NCBI RefSeq assembly: GCF_000336995.1
Contig: NZ_AOJI01000019.1
Span: 62,001 to 126,000 of the forward strand
Source of the DNA: Halorubrum aidingense JCM 13560
Lineage (GTDB): Archaea; Halobacteriota; Halobacteria; Halobacteriales; Haloferacaceae
Length of the DNA: 64,000 bases
Direction of reading: 5' to 3'
Of the stretch, positions 8,859-16,906 are shown one piece after another. Position 1 is the stretch's first letter; each line of letters starts with the position of its first letter. The notes beneath the pieces were generated by a model. The model made no database searches, was not told the DNA's origin, and saw only the letters and a program-made list of their open reading frames with translations. The position numbers were made by a program, and so were the translations under genes.

Positions 8859-8917
8859 CTATTCGCGTTATAGCGTGCTGGTGCGCGAGAGTTGTGGTTG
8901 AACTAAAGCGCGAATAG
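8859..8917. repeat. 9-bp inverted repeat after the 73-residue ORF
   Basis: CTATTCGCG at 8859-8867 pairs with CGCGAATAG at 8909-8917, with a 41-nt loop. It begins just after the stop of the small ORF. It could be an mRNA 3' structure or the end of an inserted segment. Confidence 0.6.
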
Positions 8918-8950
8918 ACATTTCTCTCAGGGTGATTAGGACCGAAATTG

Positions 8951-9003
8951 GGTGGCTGGGGAGTCCCAGCCCACCAATTTCCCCCGGCCAATGAAGGCCG
9001 GTG
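8951..9003 (-). other. Hairpins in the tRNA-Ile trailer
   Basis: Just downstream of the tRNA on its own strand are a perfect stem CCGGCC/GGCCGG with a 6-nt loop (8985-9002) and a longer bulged stem joining AAATTGG...CTGGG to CCCAG...CCAATTT (about 8945-8984). They may act in tRNA 3' processing or termination, or be part of a small RNA. Confidence 0.45.
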
Positions 9004-9010
9004 GAGTAGG

Positions 9011-9084
9011 TGGGCCAACACGGATTTGAACCGTGGACCTCCCGGTTATCAGCCGAGCGCTCAACCTGACTGAGCTATTGGCCC
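9011..9084 (-). tRNA. tRNA-Ile (GAT)
   Basis: Minus-strand cloverleaf of 74 nt. Acceptor GGGCCAA pairs with TTGGCCC; D-arm is AGCTCAGTCAGGTTGAGC; anticodon stem CTCGG/CCGGG encloses CTGATAA with anticodon GAT; T-arm is CACGGTTCAAATCCGTG; discriminator A. The 3' CCA is not encoded. Confidence 0.96.
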
Positions 9085-9190
9085 AGGTAAGCGCATTCAG
9101 TCGTTGCGTGGGTAGGATTTTAAGGGTTTCCTTTCGCGAGTCCCCTGCCGTCCCCCGGTTTCGACGGTAGATCGCGTCGCCGCCGAGCCG

Positions 9191-9850
9191 TCAATCGGTT
9201 CGTCCGGGCTCCTCGTCCTCGTCTTCGACCGTGAAGTCGACGTCGACGACGTCGTCCGCGCGGTCCTCGTCGTCGAAGCGGTCGTCGTCGCGGGCGTCGC
9301 CGCCGACGCTGCCGCCAGCGCTGACACCGTCACCGCCGACGCCGCCCCCACCGCCCCCACCGCCACCGGGGAAGTCCGCGCCGCCGCCGAACGTGAAGCC
9401 GCCGGCAGTTCCGTCACCGGCACCGTCGCCGGGGAACCCGCCGATGTAGACGTTTCCGCTGGCGAAGCCGCCGGTCTCGCTGTCGATGTACGGCACCACG
9501 ATGTACTTTTTAACGGCCATCCGGATCGGGACCCGAGAGAGGGGGAGCGCGAGCAGGAAGCCGACCGCGTCGGTCACGAGTCCCGGCGTGAGCAGGAACG
9601 CGCCGGCGGCGATCAGCAGGCCGCCGTCGAGCAGTTCGTCGGTCGGCGGCTCGCCGCGGGCCAGTTTGCGCTGGACCCGCGCGAGCGTCGCGCGCCCCTC
9701 GGCGCGGAGGAGGAGCATCCCGAGCACGGCGGTCAACACGACCAGCGCGACCGTGATCGCCCACCCCAGTCGCGTCGCGACGACGATCAGAAACAGCGCG
9801 TCCACGAGGGGGACGACGAGGAGCAGCGCGAGCAGCGTTCGCGGGCGCAT
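9191..9850 (-). CDS. FxsA-family membrane protein
   Basis: A 219-residue protein starting MRPRTLLALLLVVPLVDALF. The FxsA-type core (about residues 1-130) has the segment RAEGRATLARVQRKLARGEPP followed by LLDGGLLIAAGAFLLTPGLVTDAVGFLLALPLSR. The C-terminal third is a low-complexity Gly-rich then Asp-rich cytoplasmic tail. The bacterial founder affects exclusion of phage T7 by F plasmid; the archaeal role is unknown. Confidence 0.85.
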   Translation of the reverse strand: MRPRTLLALLLVVPLVDALFLIVVATRLGWAITVALVVLTAVLGMLLLRAEGRATLARVQRKLARGEPPTDELLDGGLLIAAGAFLLTPGLVTDAVGFLLALPLSRVPIRMAVKKYIVVPYIDSETGGFASGNVYIGGFPGDGAGDGTAGGFTFGGGADFPGGGGGGGGGVGGDGVSAGGSVGGDARDDDRFDDEDRADDVVDVDFTVEDEDEEPGRTD

Positions 9851-9907
9851 ACCACTGCCTTCCCGCTGGGGACGCATAGCCCTTTTCGTCCCGGCCGTCC
9901 GACGGGG

Positions 9908-10015
9908 CGCCCGATCTGCGTCCGCACCCGCGCTGCGCCCGCGCGATCCGCGACCGAACCGATCCGCGTCCGCACCGCACCCGCGACCGCACCGATCCGC
10001 GACCGCCACCGCTTT
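9908..10015. repeat. Degenerate GC-rich tandem repeat
   Basis: Between the divergent FxsA and DUF1405 genes, units resembling GATCCGCGACCG and CCGCACCCGC recur several times. The length of the array varies with how degenerate copies are counted. Confidence 0.5.
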
Positions 10016-10039
10016 GACGCGCCGGTCCCAGCCGAGCGT

Positions 10040-10789
10040 ATGGATATCGTCGGCGCGCTCGGTCGCGAGCCTCCCGAGCGCGAATCGCTGCCGCGGTGGC
10101 TCGCACCGCTGCCGAAGTCGCTCGAAGACGTCGCCTTCCGGTTCGTGTGGGTCATCGTCGCGATCAACCTCCTCGGCACCGCGTTCGGCTTCTGGTACTA
10201 CCGGTTCCAGTTCCGCGAGATTCCGGTCGAGATGTGGGCGTTCGTCCCCGACAGCCCGGGAGCGACGCTGCTCATCGCGCTCGCGCTCGCGGCGTGGGCG
10301 GTCGGCGCGCAGCGCGACTGGCTCACCGCGCTCGCCTTCTTCGGGAACGTCAAACTCGGGCTGTGGACGCCGTACGTCCTCGTGGTGTTTTACCCGCAGT
10401 TCCTCGCCAATTCGGGGCCCGCGATGTACGCGTTCCTGTTGGTGAGCCACCTCGGGATGGTCGTGCAGGCGTTCGTCCTCTACCGGATCACGGACTTCCC
10501 GGTGAAGGCGGTCGCGGTCGCGACCGCGTGGTACACGGTCGATCTCCTGATGGACTACTTCGTCCCCGTGATCGGCGACGTGACCCACACCTCGCTGCCG
10601 TATCTCGATTCGGACCCGTGGTTCACGACGACCGTGTTGCAGGTCGCCGCCGCCGGCGCGGTCACGCTCACCGTGATCCCGCTGTTCTGGGCGCTCGCCA
10701 CGCGCGTCGCGACGCTCCGACTCCGGCTCGGCGACGGAGAGGACGTGGACGGCGACGGTGACAGCGACGGCGACGGTCACCCCGCCTGA
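10040..10789 (+). CDS. DUF1405 family membrane protein
   Basis: A 249-residue polytopic protein. After a polar N-terminus it has about six helices with the family segments NLLGTAFGFWYYRFQF, ALAFFGNVKLGLWTPYVLVV, LVSHLGMVVQAFVLYR and WYTVDLLMDYFVPVIGDVTHTSLP. An Asp-rich tail ends the protein. The family is widespread in archaea and bacilli with no established function. Confidence 0.85.
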   Translation: MDIVGALGREPPERESLPRWLAPLPKSLEDVAFRFVWVIVAINLLGTAFGFWYYRFQFREIPVEMWAFVPDSPGATLLIALALAAWAVGAQRDWLTALAFFGNVKLGLWTPYVLVVFYPQFLANSGPAMYAFLLVSHLGMVVQAFVLYRITDFPVKAVAVATAWYTVDLLMDYFVPVIGDVTHTSLPYLDSDPWFTTTVLQVAAAGAVTLTVIPLFWALATRVATLRLRLGDGEDVDGDGDSDGDGHPA

Positions 10790-10831
10790 TCGCGGTCCAC
10801 TATTTAAGTCCTCCGGGCGTGTCGGGGACGT

Positions 10832-11878
10832 ATGAGCGCGTACGAGCGGATCGCGGATCTAACCGTCACCGTCGAGTCCGTGGGCCGGCGCCGGTACACG
10901 GGCGCGACGACCAGCGGATTCGAGCGGACGAGCACCGAGTTTCGCCTCGCCGGCGACGGCGTCACCGGCCGCGGCGAAGACGTGACCTACGAGACCGCCG
11001 ACCACGACGCGCTCGCGGGCACGGACCCGATCGATCTGGAGGGCGAGTGGACGATCGCCGAGCTGTCGGCGCACCTCGACGACGTCGACCTGTTCGCCGC
11101 GAAGCCCCCGACACGGGAGACGTTCCGTAACTACCGGCGCTGGGCCGTCGAGAGCGCGGCGCTCGATCTGGCGCTCCGACAGCGAGAGGAGTCGCTCGGC
11201 GAGTGTCTGGGGATCGAACCGGACCCGGTTCGGTTCGTCGTCTCGACGCGACTCGGGGAGCCGCCGAGCACCGACCGCGTCAAGGAGCTGCTCGCGCTCG
11301 ACGACGACTTAGAGTTCAAGCTCGACCCCACGCCGGACTGGCCCGAGGAGGCGTTCGTGACCCTCCGAGAGACCGACGCCGTGCGGATCCTCGACCTGAA
11401 AGGGTGGTACGAGGGGACCGACGTCGACGTCGAGGCGGACCCCGAACTGTACCGCGACGTGTTCGCCGCGTTCCCGACGGCCGTCGTCGAGGACGCCGCG
11501 TTCACTCCCGAAACGCAGCCACTCGTCGAGCCGCAGGCCGACCGGCTCTCCTTCGACTACCCGATAGACAGCGTCGAGAGCCTCGAATCGCTCCCGGTCG
11601 AGCCCGGGTGGTGCAACATCAAGCCGTCGCGGTTCGGCACGCTCGAATCGCTGTTCGAGACGATCGCGTACTGTCAGGACAACGGCATTCAGCTGTACGG
11701 CGGCGGGCAGTTCGAACTCGCCAGCGGCCGGACCGCGATCCAGACGCTCGCCGCGCTGTTTTATCCCGACGGCCCCAACGATATCGCTCCGCGGCCGTTC
11801 AACGACCCCGACGCGTCGCCGCCGTATCCGACGAGCCCGCTTCGGCCCGACCGCGACGCCGTCGGCTTCGAGTTCTGA
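10832..11878 (+). CDS. Enolase-superfamily-like protein
   Basis: A 348-residue protein starting MSAYERIADLTVTVES. It has the look of the o-succinylbenzoate synthase/muconate cycloisomerase group: an N-terminal capping region, FKLDPTPDW (Lys163), ILDLKGWY (Asp188), VVEDAAF (Glu220), FDYPID (Asp242), WCNIKPSRFGTLESLFE (Lys264) and LYGGGQFELASGR. The usual KxK on the second strand is reduced to a single Lys. A TATA-like ACTATTTAAG lies about 28 nt upstream, fitting a leaderless mRNA. Substrate unknown. Confidence 0.65.
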   Translation: MSAYERIADLTVTVESVGRRRYTGATTSGFERTSTEFRLAGDGVTGRGEDVTYETADHDALAGTDPIDLEGEWTIAELSAHLDDVDLFAAKPPTRETFRNYRRWAVESAALDLALRQREESLGECLGIEPDPVRFVVSTRLGEPPSTDRVKELLALDDDLEFKLDPTPDWPEEAFVTLRETDAVRILDLKGWYEGTDVDVEADPELYRDVFAAFPTAVVEDAAFTPETQPLVEPQADRLSFDYPIDSVESLESLPVEPGWCNIKPSRFGTLESLFETIAYCQDNGIQLYGGGQFELASGRTAIQTLAALFYPDGPNDIAPRPFNDPDASPPYPTSPLRPDRDAVGFEF

Positions 11879-11913
11879 GGCCGAACGACATCGAGCGGCC
11901 GGCGGCGGCGACC

Positions 11914-12146
11914 GTTTATAAGCAACTGCGCGGTGGCGCGCCGGTGAGCGCCGCAACGCGGCGCGAACCGAGCGCGAGGGACTCGGAGCGGCGCTTACAA
12001 GCGCCGCTCCGAGGAGGCTGGGGAGGCGTGAGGTGCGGTTACGGTGCGGTCGCGATGCAGTCGCGGTGCGGTTACGGTGCGGTCGCGGTGCGATCGGTGA
12101 GACTCCGAAGGGCTCCTCCATCGATCCGATGGCGACCACTTATAAA
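11914..12146 (+). repeat. Dispersed structured intergenic element, copy B (short form)
   Basis: Bounded by TTTATAA (11914-11920) and ACTTATAAAT (12137-12146). Order: GGTGGCGCG, variable hairpin 1 (GCGCCG/CGGCGC), AGCGCGAGGGACTC, a 14-bp perfect hairpin 2 (11982-11995 with 12000-12013), then the core GAGGCTGGGGAGGCGTGAGG. The rest is an imprecise tandem of GTGCGGTTACGGTGCGGTC that replaces the second half of the long form. Confidence 0.75.
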
Positions 12147-12164
12147 TGAACGGCCGTCCCTTCC

Positions 12165-12284
12165 CGAACGAGCACCGTAGCACCGCAACACCGTAGCACC
12201 ACAGCACCGAAACACCGCAACACCGCCGGAAACGACGCCCGCGAAACCTCGATCGCAAAACGTCGACCGCGAAACCTCGACCGC
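12165..12284. repeat. Short tandem repeats downstream of engB
   Basis: Two small arrays: repeats of about 9-10 bp built on GCACCGTA/GCAACACC (12169-12230), then repeats of CGAAACCTCGACCG (12240-12283). They fill the gap between copy B and the engB stop codon. Confidence 0.65.
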
Positions 12285-12905
12285 CTACGAGACGAACTTC
12301 AACAGGTCGTCGCGGTTGTGCTCGTGGAACCGCGTCCGCAGACACTCCTCTAGCGCCTCGATATCGCCGCGTTTCGCGCAGATCGGCGCCACCCGGTCGG
12401 ACCACTGCTGCCACGGCGGGTACAGGCCCAGACGGTCACAGATCTCGTCGAGCCGCTCGTCGAGGTCGTCGATCTTGTCGGTCTTGTTGACGGCGACGAT
12501 CGGCTCGACGCCGACGTCCTCGAGGAAGCCGAACATCTCCACGTCGTGCGGGAGGTTCCCGCGCTCGGCGTGCCGGTCGATGATGTCGACGGCGGCCTTC
12601 CCGTCCATCACGACGACGCCCGCCAGGATGTGCTCGGCGTTCTCCTCCAAGTAGTGGACGATGTTCGTCTTGATCGCCTCGCGGTGCTCCGCTTCGACGC
12701 CGGACATGAACCCGAAGCCGGGCAGGTCGGTGAACATGAAGTCCTCGCTGGCCCAGTCGAAGTGGTTCGGCTGCCGGGTGACGCCCGGCTTGCCGCCCGT
12801 CGAGAAGTCGTGTCCCGTCAGCTCGCGCATCAGCGTGGACTTGCCGACGTTCGAGCGCCCCACGAGGACGACTTCGGCGTCGCGATCCGGCCGGTCTTCG
12901 AACAT
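12285..12905 (-). CDS. engB: GTP-binding protein EngB/YihA
   Basis: A 206-residue TrmE-Era-EngA-EngB-type GTPase, usually involved in ribosome assembly. It shows G1 GRSNVGKST, the threonine region KPGVTRQP, G3 DLPGFG, G4 NKTD (about residue 142) and a G5-like Ala in [10 protein letters not shown]. Length is normal for the family. A TATA-like CTTTTAAACC lies about 30 nt upstream on the coding strand, consistent with a leaderless message. Confidence 0.93.
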   Translation of the reverse strand: MFEDRPDRDAEVVLVGRSNVGKSTLMRELTGHDFSTGGKPGVTRQPNHFDWASEDFMFTDLPGFGFMSGVEAEHREAIKTNIVHYLEENAEHILAGVVVMDGKAAVDIIDRHAERGNLPHDVEMFGFLEDVGVEPIVAVNKTDKIDDLDERLDEICDRLGLYPPWQQWSDRVAPICAKRGDIEALEECLRTRFHEHNRDDLLKFVS

Positions 12906-13055
12906 ACCAAACCGTGGGCGACTCAGCGGTTTAAAAGGCGCGTCGTCGATACCGGACGCCTTCCCGACGGCGCGCGGGTGGGGACCGGTCGCTCCGTCAA
13001 ACGGAGATCGTATATTTCGAAAATGAGTGGTCTGAATTATGAAATCACCGTCACC

Positions 13056-13063
13056 TTTATATA
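13056..13063 (+). promoter_or_regulatory. TATA box upstream of the nhaC leader ORF
   Basis: TTTATATA preceded by a purine/C-rich BRE-like stretch. The expected start site, about 26 nt downstream, falls within a few bases of the ATG at 13091, so the transcript would begin at the leader ORF and not at nhaC. Confidence 0.6.
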
Positions 13064-13090
13064 TCCCGACTCAGTGTGAGTCATCGTAAC

Positions 13091-13252
13091 ATGGTTTTCC
13101 CGACGAGGGCTCGTAACCGCCGTATCGGTCCGATGAAACCGACGAAGACCCGTGTCGACGCTCCAAAACGCGTGCGACGAGGGTCGCGATCGTCCGTCGA
13201 GGGTCGCTCGTCTCCGTCGTCCGCCCCAGATCGCTCGAGGGTAGGCGCATGA
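13091..13252 (+). CDS. Possible 53-residue leader ORF upstream of nhaC
   Basis: Hand translation gives MVFPTRARNRRIGPMKPTKT and on, an Arg/Ser-rich basic peptide. Its TGA overlaps the nhaC ATG (ATGA), the same coupling seen at many genuine gene pairs in this window, and its ATG sits where the TATA box predicts the 5' end. The basic composition is unlike ordinary haloarchaeal proteins, so it may be a regulatory or coupling ORF rather than a functional peptide, or chance. Confidence 0.4.
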   Translation: MVFPTRARNRRIGPMKPTKTRVDAPKRVRRGSRSSVEGRSSPSSAPDRSRVGA

Positions 13253-14874
13253 CGGGTGCCGAGACGTTCGGTGCCCTCTCCTTGGTTCCGCCGCTTCTGG
13301 CGATCGTTCTCGCGATGGTGACGCGGAAACCGGTCCTCTCGCTGTTCTTGGGGATCTGGTCCGGCGCCGTGATATTCACGGCGAACCACGGCGTGCCACA
13401 GACGCTGAGCTGGCTCGTGGACTCGATCGGCGCGAGCACGTTCAACGCGAAGATCATGCTGATCGTGTTGTTCCTCGGGGCCGGCGTCGCGCTCATCTGG
13501 CGGCTCGGCGGGGCGAACGCCCTCGCGAACGCGGTGACCTCCAAACTCAACACCCAACGGAAGGTCGGCGTGGCGACGTGGATATTCGGCATGATCTGGT
13601 TCTTCGACGACTACTCGAACACGGCGATCGTCGGCACCACGATGCGGGAGATCTCTGACGAGGTGAACATCTCTCGGGAGAAACTCGCGTACATGATCGA
13701 CTCGACGGCCGCGCCCGTCGCGACGTTCGGCATCTCGAGTTGGGTCGCGTATCAACTGAGCATGATCCAGGAGGGATACGAGGCCGCGGGCATCTCCGCC
13801 GGGAGCGCCGGGGTCCCCAGCGCGTTCGGGCTGTTCTTACAGAGCATCCCGTTCAACATGTACTGCCTGTTCGCGGTCGCGATGGTCGGGATCATCGTCT
13901 TCTCCAGGCGGGACTTCGGCGAGATGCTCGACGCCGAGCACCGCTCGGCGACGGAGGGGAAAGTCCTGCGGGACGGGGCGATTCCGATGCAGAGCGCAGA
14001 AGACAGTCTCGGAGAGGTGCTCACCGACACGCCGCAGCTCCGGTACTTCGTGGTCCCGACCCTCGCCCTGATGGTGACCGTGGTCGGCGGCGGTTTCTAC
14101 ACCGGAATCAACGCGTCGGAGGCCGGCGCGGGGCCGTTCGAGATCGCCGGCAACGCCGCGTTCGTCGACGCGCTCCTGTGGGGGACGTTCATGATGGTCG
14201 CCGTCGCGCTCACCATGGGCGTCGCGAGCGGGATCGCCAACCTCGACGAGGCGATGGAGACCGTGATCGACGGCTTCGGAATGATGCTGACCGCGCTCAC
14301 GATCCTCGTGATGGCGTGGACGATCGGCACCGTCACCACCGCGCTCGGCACGGGGATCTTCGTCACGAACATCGCGGAGAACATCGTGACGCCGACGCTG
14401 CTCCCGGTCGTCGTGCTGCTGGCGTCCGCGTTCATCGCGTTCTCGACGGGCACCTCCTGGGGGACGATGGCGATCGTCACGCCGATCGCGGTCCCGCTGG
14501 CGTGGAGCGTCGGCGGCGGCACGCCGGAACTGCTCCCGGTCGCGATCGGGACCGTGTTCAGCGGCGCCATCTTCGGGGACCACTGCTCGCCCATCTCCGA
14601 CACGACGATCCTCTCGTCGACGTTCACCGGGTCCGACCACATCGACCACGTCCGCACCCAGATGTACTACGCCACGACGGTGCTGGTCGTGGCCGCCACG
14701 CTGCTGACGGTGTGGGGCGCCACCCGGATCACGCCGCTGGTGCTGCTCCCGATCGGCGTGCTGACGCTCGTCGGGCTGGTGTACGTGCTCTCCGAGTTCG
14801 ACGCGAACCGGAAGGGCGTGGCGGCGACCCGCTCGGTTCGAGCCGGAAGCCGGTCGATCAGCGACGACGACTGA
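13249..14874 (+). CDS. nhaC: NhaC-family Na+/H+ antiporter
   Basis: A 541-residue antiporter with about 11-12 helices, exchanging Na+ (or organic substrates in some members) for H+. Diagnostic segments are FFDDYSNTAIVGTTMREISDE, REKLAYMIDSTAAPVA, FSTGTSWGTMAIVTPIAVPLAWS and FGDHCSPISDTTILSSTFTGSDHIDHVRTQ. It is preceded by a leader ORF with which it shares ATGA, suggesting translational coupling. The C-terminus is a short basic then acidic tail. Confidence 0.9.
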   Translation: MTGAETFGALSLVPPLLAIVLAMVTRKPVLSLFLGIWSGAVIFTANHGVPQTLSWLVDSIGASTFNAKIMLIVLFLGAGVALIWRLGGANALANAVTSKLNTQRKVGVATWIFGMIWFFDDYSNTAIVGTTMREISDEVNISREKLAYMIDSTAAPVATFGISSWVAYQLSMIQEGYEAAGISAGSAGVPSAFGLFLQSIPFNMYCLFAVAMVGIIVFSRRDFGEMLDAEHRSATEGKVLRDGAIPMQSAEDSLGEVLTDTPQLRYFVVPTLALMVTVVGGGFYTGINASEAGAGPFEIAGNAAFVDALLWGTFMMVAVALTMGVASGIANLDEAMETVIDGFGMMLTALTILVMAWTIGTVTTALGTGIFVTNIAENIVTPTLLPVVVLLASAFIAFSTGTSWGTMAIVTPIAVPLAWSVGGGTPELLPVAIGTVFSGAIFGDHCSPISDTTILSSTFTGSDHIDHVRTQMYYATTVLVVAATLLTVWGATRITPLVLLPIGVLTLVGLVYVLSEFDANRKGVAATRSVRAGSRSISDDD

Positions 14875-14901
14875 GCGATCGATCGGCCTGCGCGGTCGGT
14901 C

Positions 14902-14936
14902 GGTCTGAGCGGTCGACCTGAGCGGTCGACCTGAGC
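14902..14936. repeat. Short tandem repeat after nhaC
   Basis: Unit CTGAGCGGTCGAC of about 13 bp in nearly three copies, starting 28 bp after the nhaC stop. The rest of the 244-bp gap to the DUF4013 gene shows nothing clear. Confidence 0.7.
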
Positions 14937-15118
14937 GTGTGGCCGGCCGCGACGGCAGTTGCCGGCGAGAATCTCCGTGCCGCTGTCAAGCGGCTTCTCT
15001 TGTACCCGGACGTGGACGGCTAATCGCCTTACACCACGCAGACGTGGACGACCGACCGATCTGAAAAATAACGTCGTAGCGACCGCCGCGTCGGTATCGT
15101 CGCTTCCCGGGTACCGGA

Positions 15119-15835
15119 TCAGATCGCCGAGCCGATGTCGTCGTCGACGGCACCGCCGGCGCCGCCGGCCGACCCGGCATCGATCCGGTCGTTCACGCTC
15201 GCGAAGGCGGTGCCGAACATCCGGAAGACGGCGACCTGCCCGTAGAACTGGACGAACGGGACCAGCACGATGCCGACGACCGTCGCCGTGAGCACTCCGG
15301 CCACGACCCACGTGATCACTGCGACGACGATGGGCATCAGCACGGCGACGAGGTACTCGGTGGACAGCAGCGTGGGCTTCAGCAGCCCCACGTCGAAGGC
15401 GGCCCCCAGCTCGCCGCGGGCGGCGTACGCCGCCAGCGCCGCGGGCACCGCGTAGTAGATCAGAAAGAGGATCGGGATGAACGCCAGCGCGAGCAGGGCG
15501 CCGACCACGCCGATGAGCGCGCCCGCGTCGCCGCCGAGCGCGCCGCCGGTCCCGAGCACGACCGCGACGAGGACCGCGTACACGATGACGGGAACGATGG
15601 TGTACGCGATCGTGATCACGGTGCCGACGACCCCGGTCATCAGCAGGTCGCCCCAGTCGTCGAACTCCGGCGGCACCTCGTCGCCGGCGATGGTCCGTTC
15701 GAGCACGCGAACGAGGTACCCGACGATGACGAACGCCGGGATGACGAGCAGCGAGAGGAATCCCAGTACGCCGCCGATGATAATTCGTCCGATCCAATCG
15801 CCGCGAACCGGATACGAGAGTCCGTCTTCGAGCAT
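15119..15835 (-). CDS. DUF4013 family membrane protein
   Basis: A 238-residue polytopic protein starting MLEDGLSYPVRGDWIGRIIIGG. Hydrophobic segments include GVLGFLSLLVIPAFVIVGYLVRVL, then GDEVPPEFDDWGDLLMTGVVG, the family's typical motif, then several more helices and an Ala/Gly-Asp tail. The start at 15835 matches the usual DUF4013 N-terminus. Archaeal family of unknown role, converging on nhaC. Confidence 0.85.
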   Translation of the reverse strand: MLEDGLSYPVRGDWIGRIIIGGVLGFLSLLVIPAFVIVGYLVRVLERTIAGDEVPPEFDDWGDLLMTGVVGTVITIAYTIVPVIVYAVLVAVVLGTGGALGGDAGALIGVVGALLALAFIPILFLIYYAVPAALAAYAARGELGAAFDVGLLKPTLLSTEYLVAVLMPIVVAVITWVVAGVLTATVVGIVLVPFVQFYGQVAVFRMFGTAFASVNDRIDAGSAGGAGGAVDDDIGSAI

Positions 15836-15943
15836 GGCGGTACTCACACAAATCTGATACATAAACGCACCGATAGATACTGCCGGGTCGGGGCTCCCGG
15901 TCCGATCCCGACGGTTAACGGTCGTCGCGTCCCCACTCTATGC

Positions 15944-16864
15944 ATGGACAAACAGGCCGTCAGAGAGGCCGTCTGGGACGCGTTCGAGGCGAGCGGTGAG
16001 GCCAGGTTTCCCTTCCCGCCACACGGGCGGATTCCGAACTTCGCCGGCGCCGACGCCGCGTGCGAGCGGCTGACCGACACCGACGCGTGGGCCGCCGCGG
16101 ACACCCTCAAGTGCAACCCCGACGCCCCGCAGCTCCCGGTGCGCCGGGCCGCGCTGCGCGAGGGCAAGACGATCTACGTCGCCCAACCGCGACTCCGCGA
16201 CCCGGATCCGTTCCTCCGGATCGACCCGGCCGACCTCGCCGACGGGGGAGACGCTGGAGACGGCGGGGTCGACAGCGGCGACAACGGCGACAACGGCGAC
16301 GCGCCCACCGTCGCCGACGCCACGACCGTCTCCGGCATCTCGACGCACGGCACGCCGGTCGCGCCCGAAGCCGTCCCCCGCGTCGACCTCGTGGTCGCCG
16401 GTTCCGTGGGCGTCACGACCGACGGCGCCCGGATCGGGAAGGGCGAGGGATACAGCGACTTGGAGTGGGGCGTGCTCAGCGAACTCGGCGCCGTCGACAG
16501 AGAGGCGCAAAGCGCCTCTAGCAGCGAGGGACAGAGTCCCTCGGGCAACCGGGCTTCGCCCGGTGACAGTCGGGCGAAGCCCGTCGACGACGAGACGACC
16601 GTCGCGACCACGGTCCACGAGCTCTCCGTCCTCGACGGTCCGGAGTCGGCGGTCGTCGCTGCCGACCGCGACCCGCGATCGGCGGTCGACCTCCCCGACC
16701 CCGACCCGCACGACGTGCCGCTGGATTTGGTCGTCACTCCCGAGCGGACGATCGAAACCGAGACGCCCTACCCGCGCCCGGCCGGTATCGACTGGGACGC
16801 GCTCGACGACTCGAAGCTGGAAGAAATTCCGGTGTTGGCGGCACTGGCGCCCGAGGGACGCTGA
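15944..16864 (+). CDS. 5-formyltetrahydrofolate cyclo-ligase-like protein with insertions
   Basis: A 306-residue member of the 5-FCL/MTHFSD group: RFPFPPHGRIPNFAGADAA, TLKCNPDAPQLPVRRAAL, the signature VVAGSVGVTTDGARIGKGEGYSDLE, and VVTPERTIETETPYPRP. Two low-complexity insertions interrupt it: a Gly/Asp/Asn stretch at about residues 97-125, and a Ser/Gly/Arg stretch at about 186-214 encoded by the hairpin array at 16499-16588. Likely role in one-carbon/folate salvage. The archaeal members are not well characterised biochemically. Confidence 0.82.
   Translation: MDKQAVREAVWDAFEASGEARFPFPPHGRIPNFAGADAACERLTDTDAWAAADTLKCNPDAPQLPVRRAALREGKTIYVAQPRLRDPDPFLRIDPADLADGGDAGDGGVDSGDNGDNGDAPTVADATTVSGISTHGTPVAPEAVPRVDLVVAGSVGVTTDGARIGKGEGYSDLEWGVLSELGAVDREAQSASSSEGQSPSGNRASPGDSRAKPVDDETTVATTVHELSVLDGPESAVVAADRDPRSAVDLPDPDPHDVPLDLVVTPERTIETETPYPRPAGIDWDALDDSKLEEIPVLAALAPEGR
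16499..16588. mobile_element. 90-bp in-frame palindromic insertion (hairpin array) inside the 5-FCL gene
   Basis: Four consecutive perfect hairpins with 3-nt loops: AGAGGCGC/GCGCCTCT (16501-16519), CGAGGGAC/GTCCCTCG (16525-16543), ACCGGGC/GCCCGGT (16548-16564) and CGGGC/GCCCG (16571-16583); the last two are inverted copies of each other. CCGTCGAC occurs at 16491-16498 and again at 16581-16588, exactly 90 bp apart. Removing one repeat plus the array leaves ELGAVD joined in frame to DETTVATTV, the expected family sequence. Confidence 0.65.
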
Positions 16865-16906
16865 TCTCGACCGCACTCGCGGCCCGACTCTGCACGATCC
16901 GGCGGC

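Larger units (their letters stand above)
8207..9010. other. Low-GC islet adjoining tRNA-Ile
   Basis: Base composition falls visibly below the flanks between about 8220 and 9000, with many AT-rich codons. It holds two small divergent ORFs (8445-8597 minus, 8636-8857 plus), an inverted repeat (8859-8917) and hairpins beside the tRNA 3' end. Nothing recognisable was seen in 8207-8444. The composition and the tRNA border suggest acquired DNA, but no integrase or clear duplicated tRNA end was found. Confidence 0.6.
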
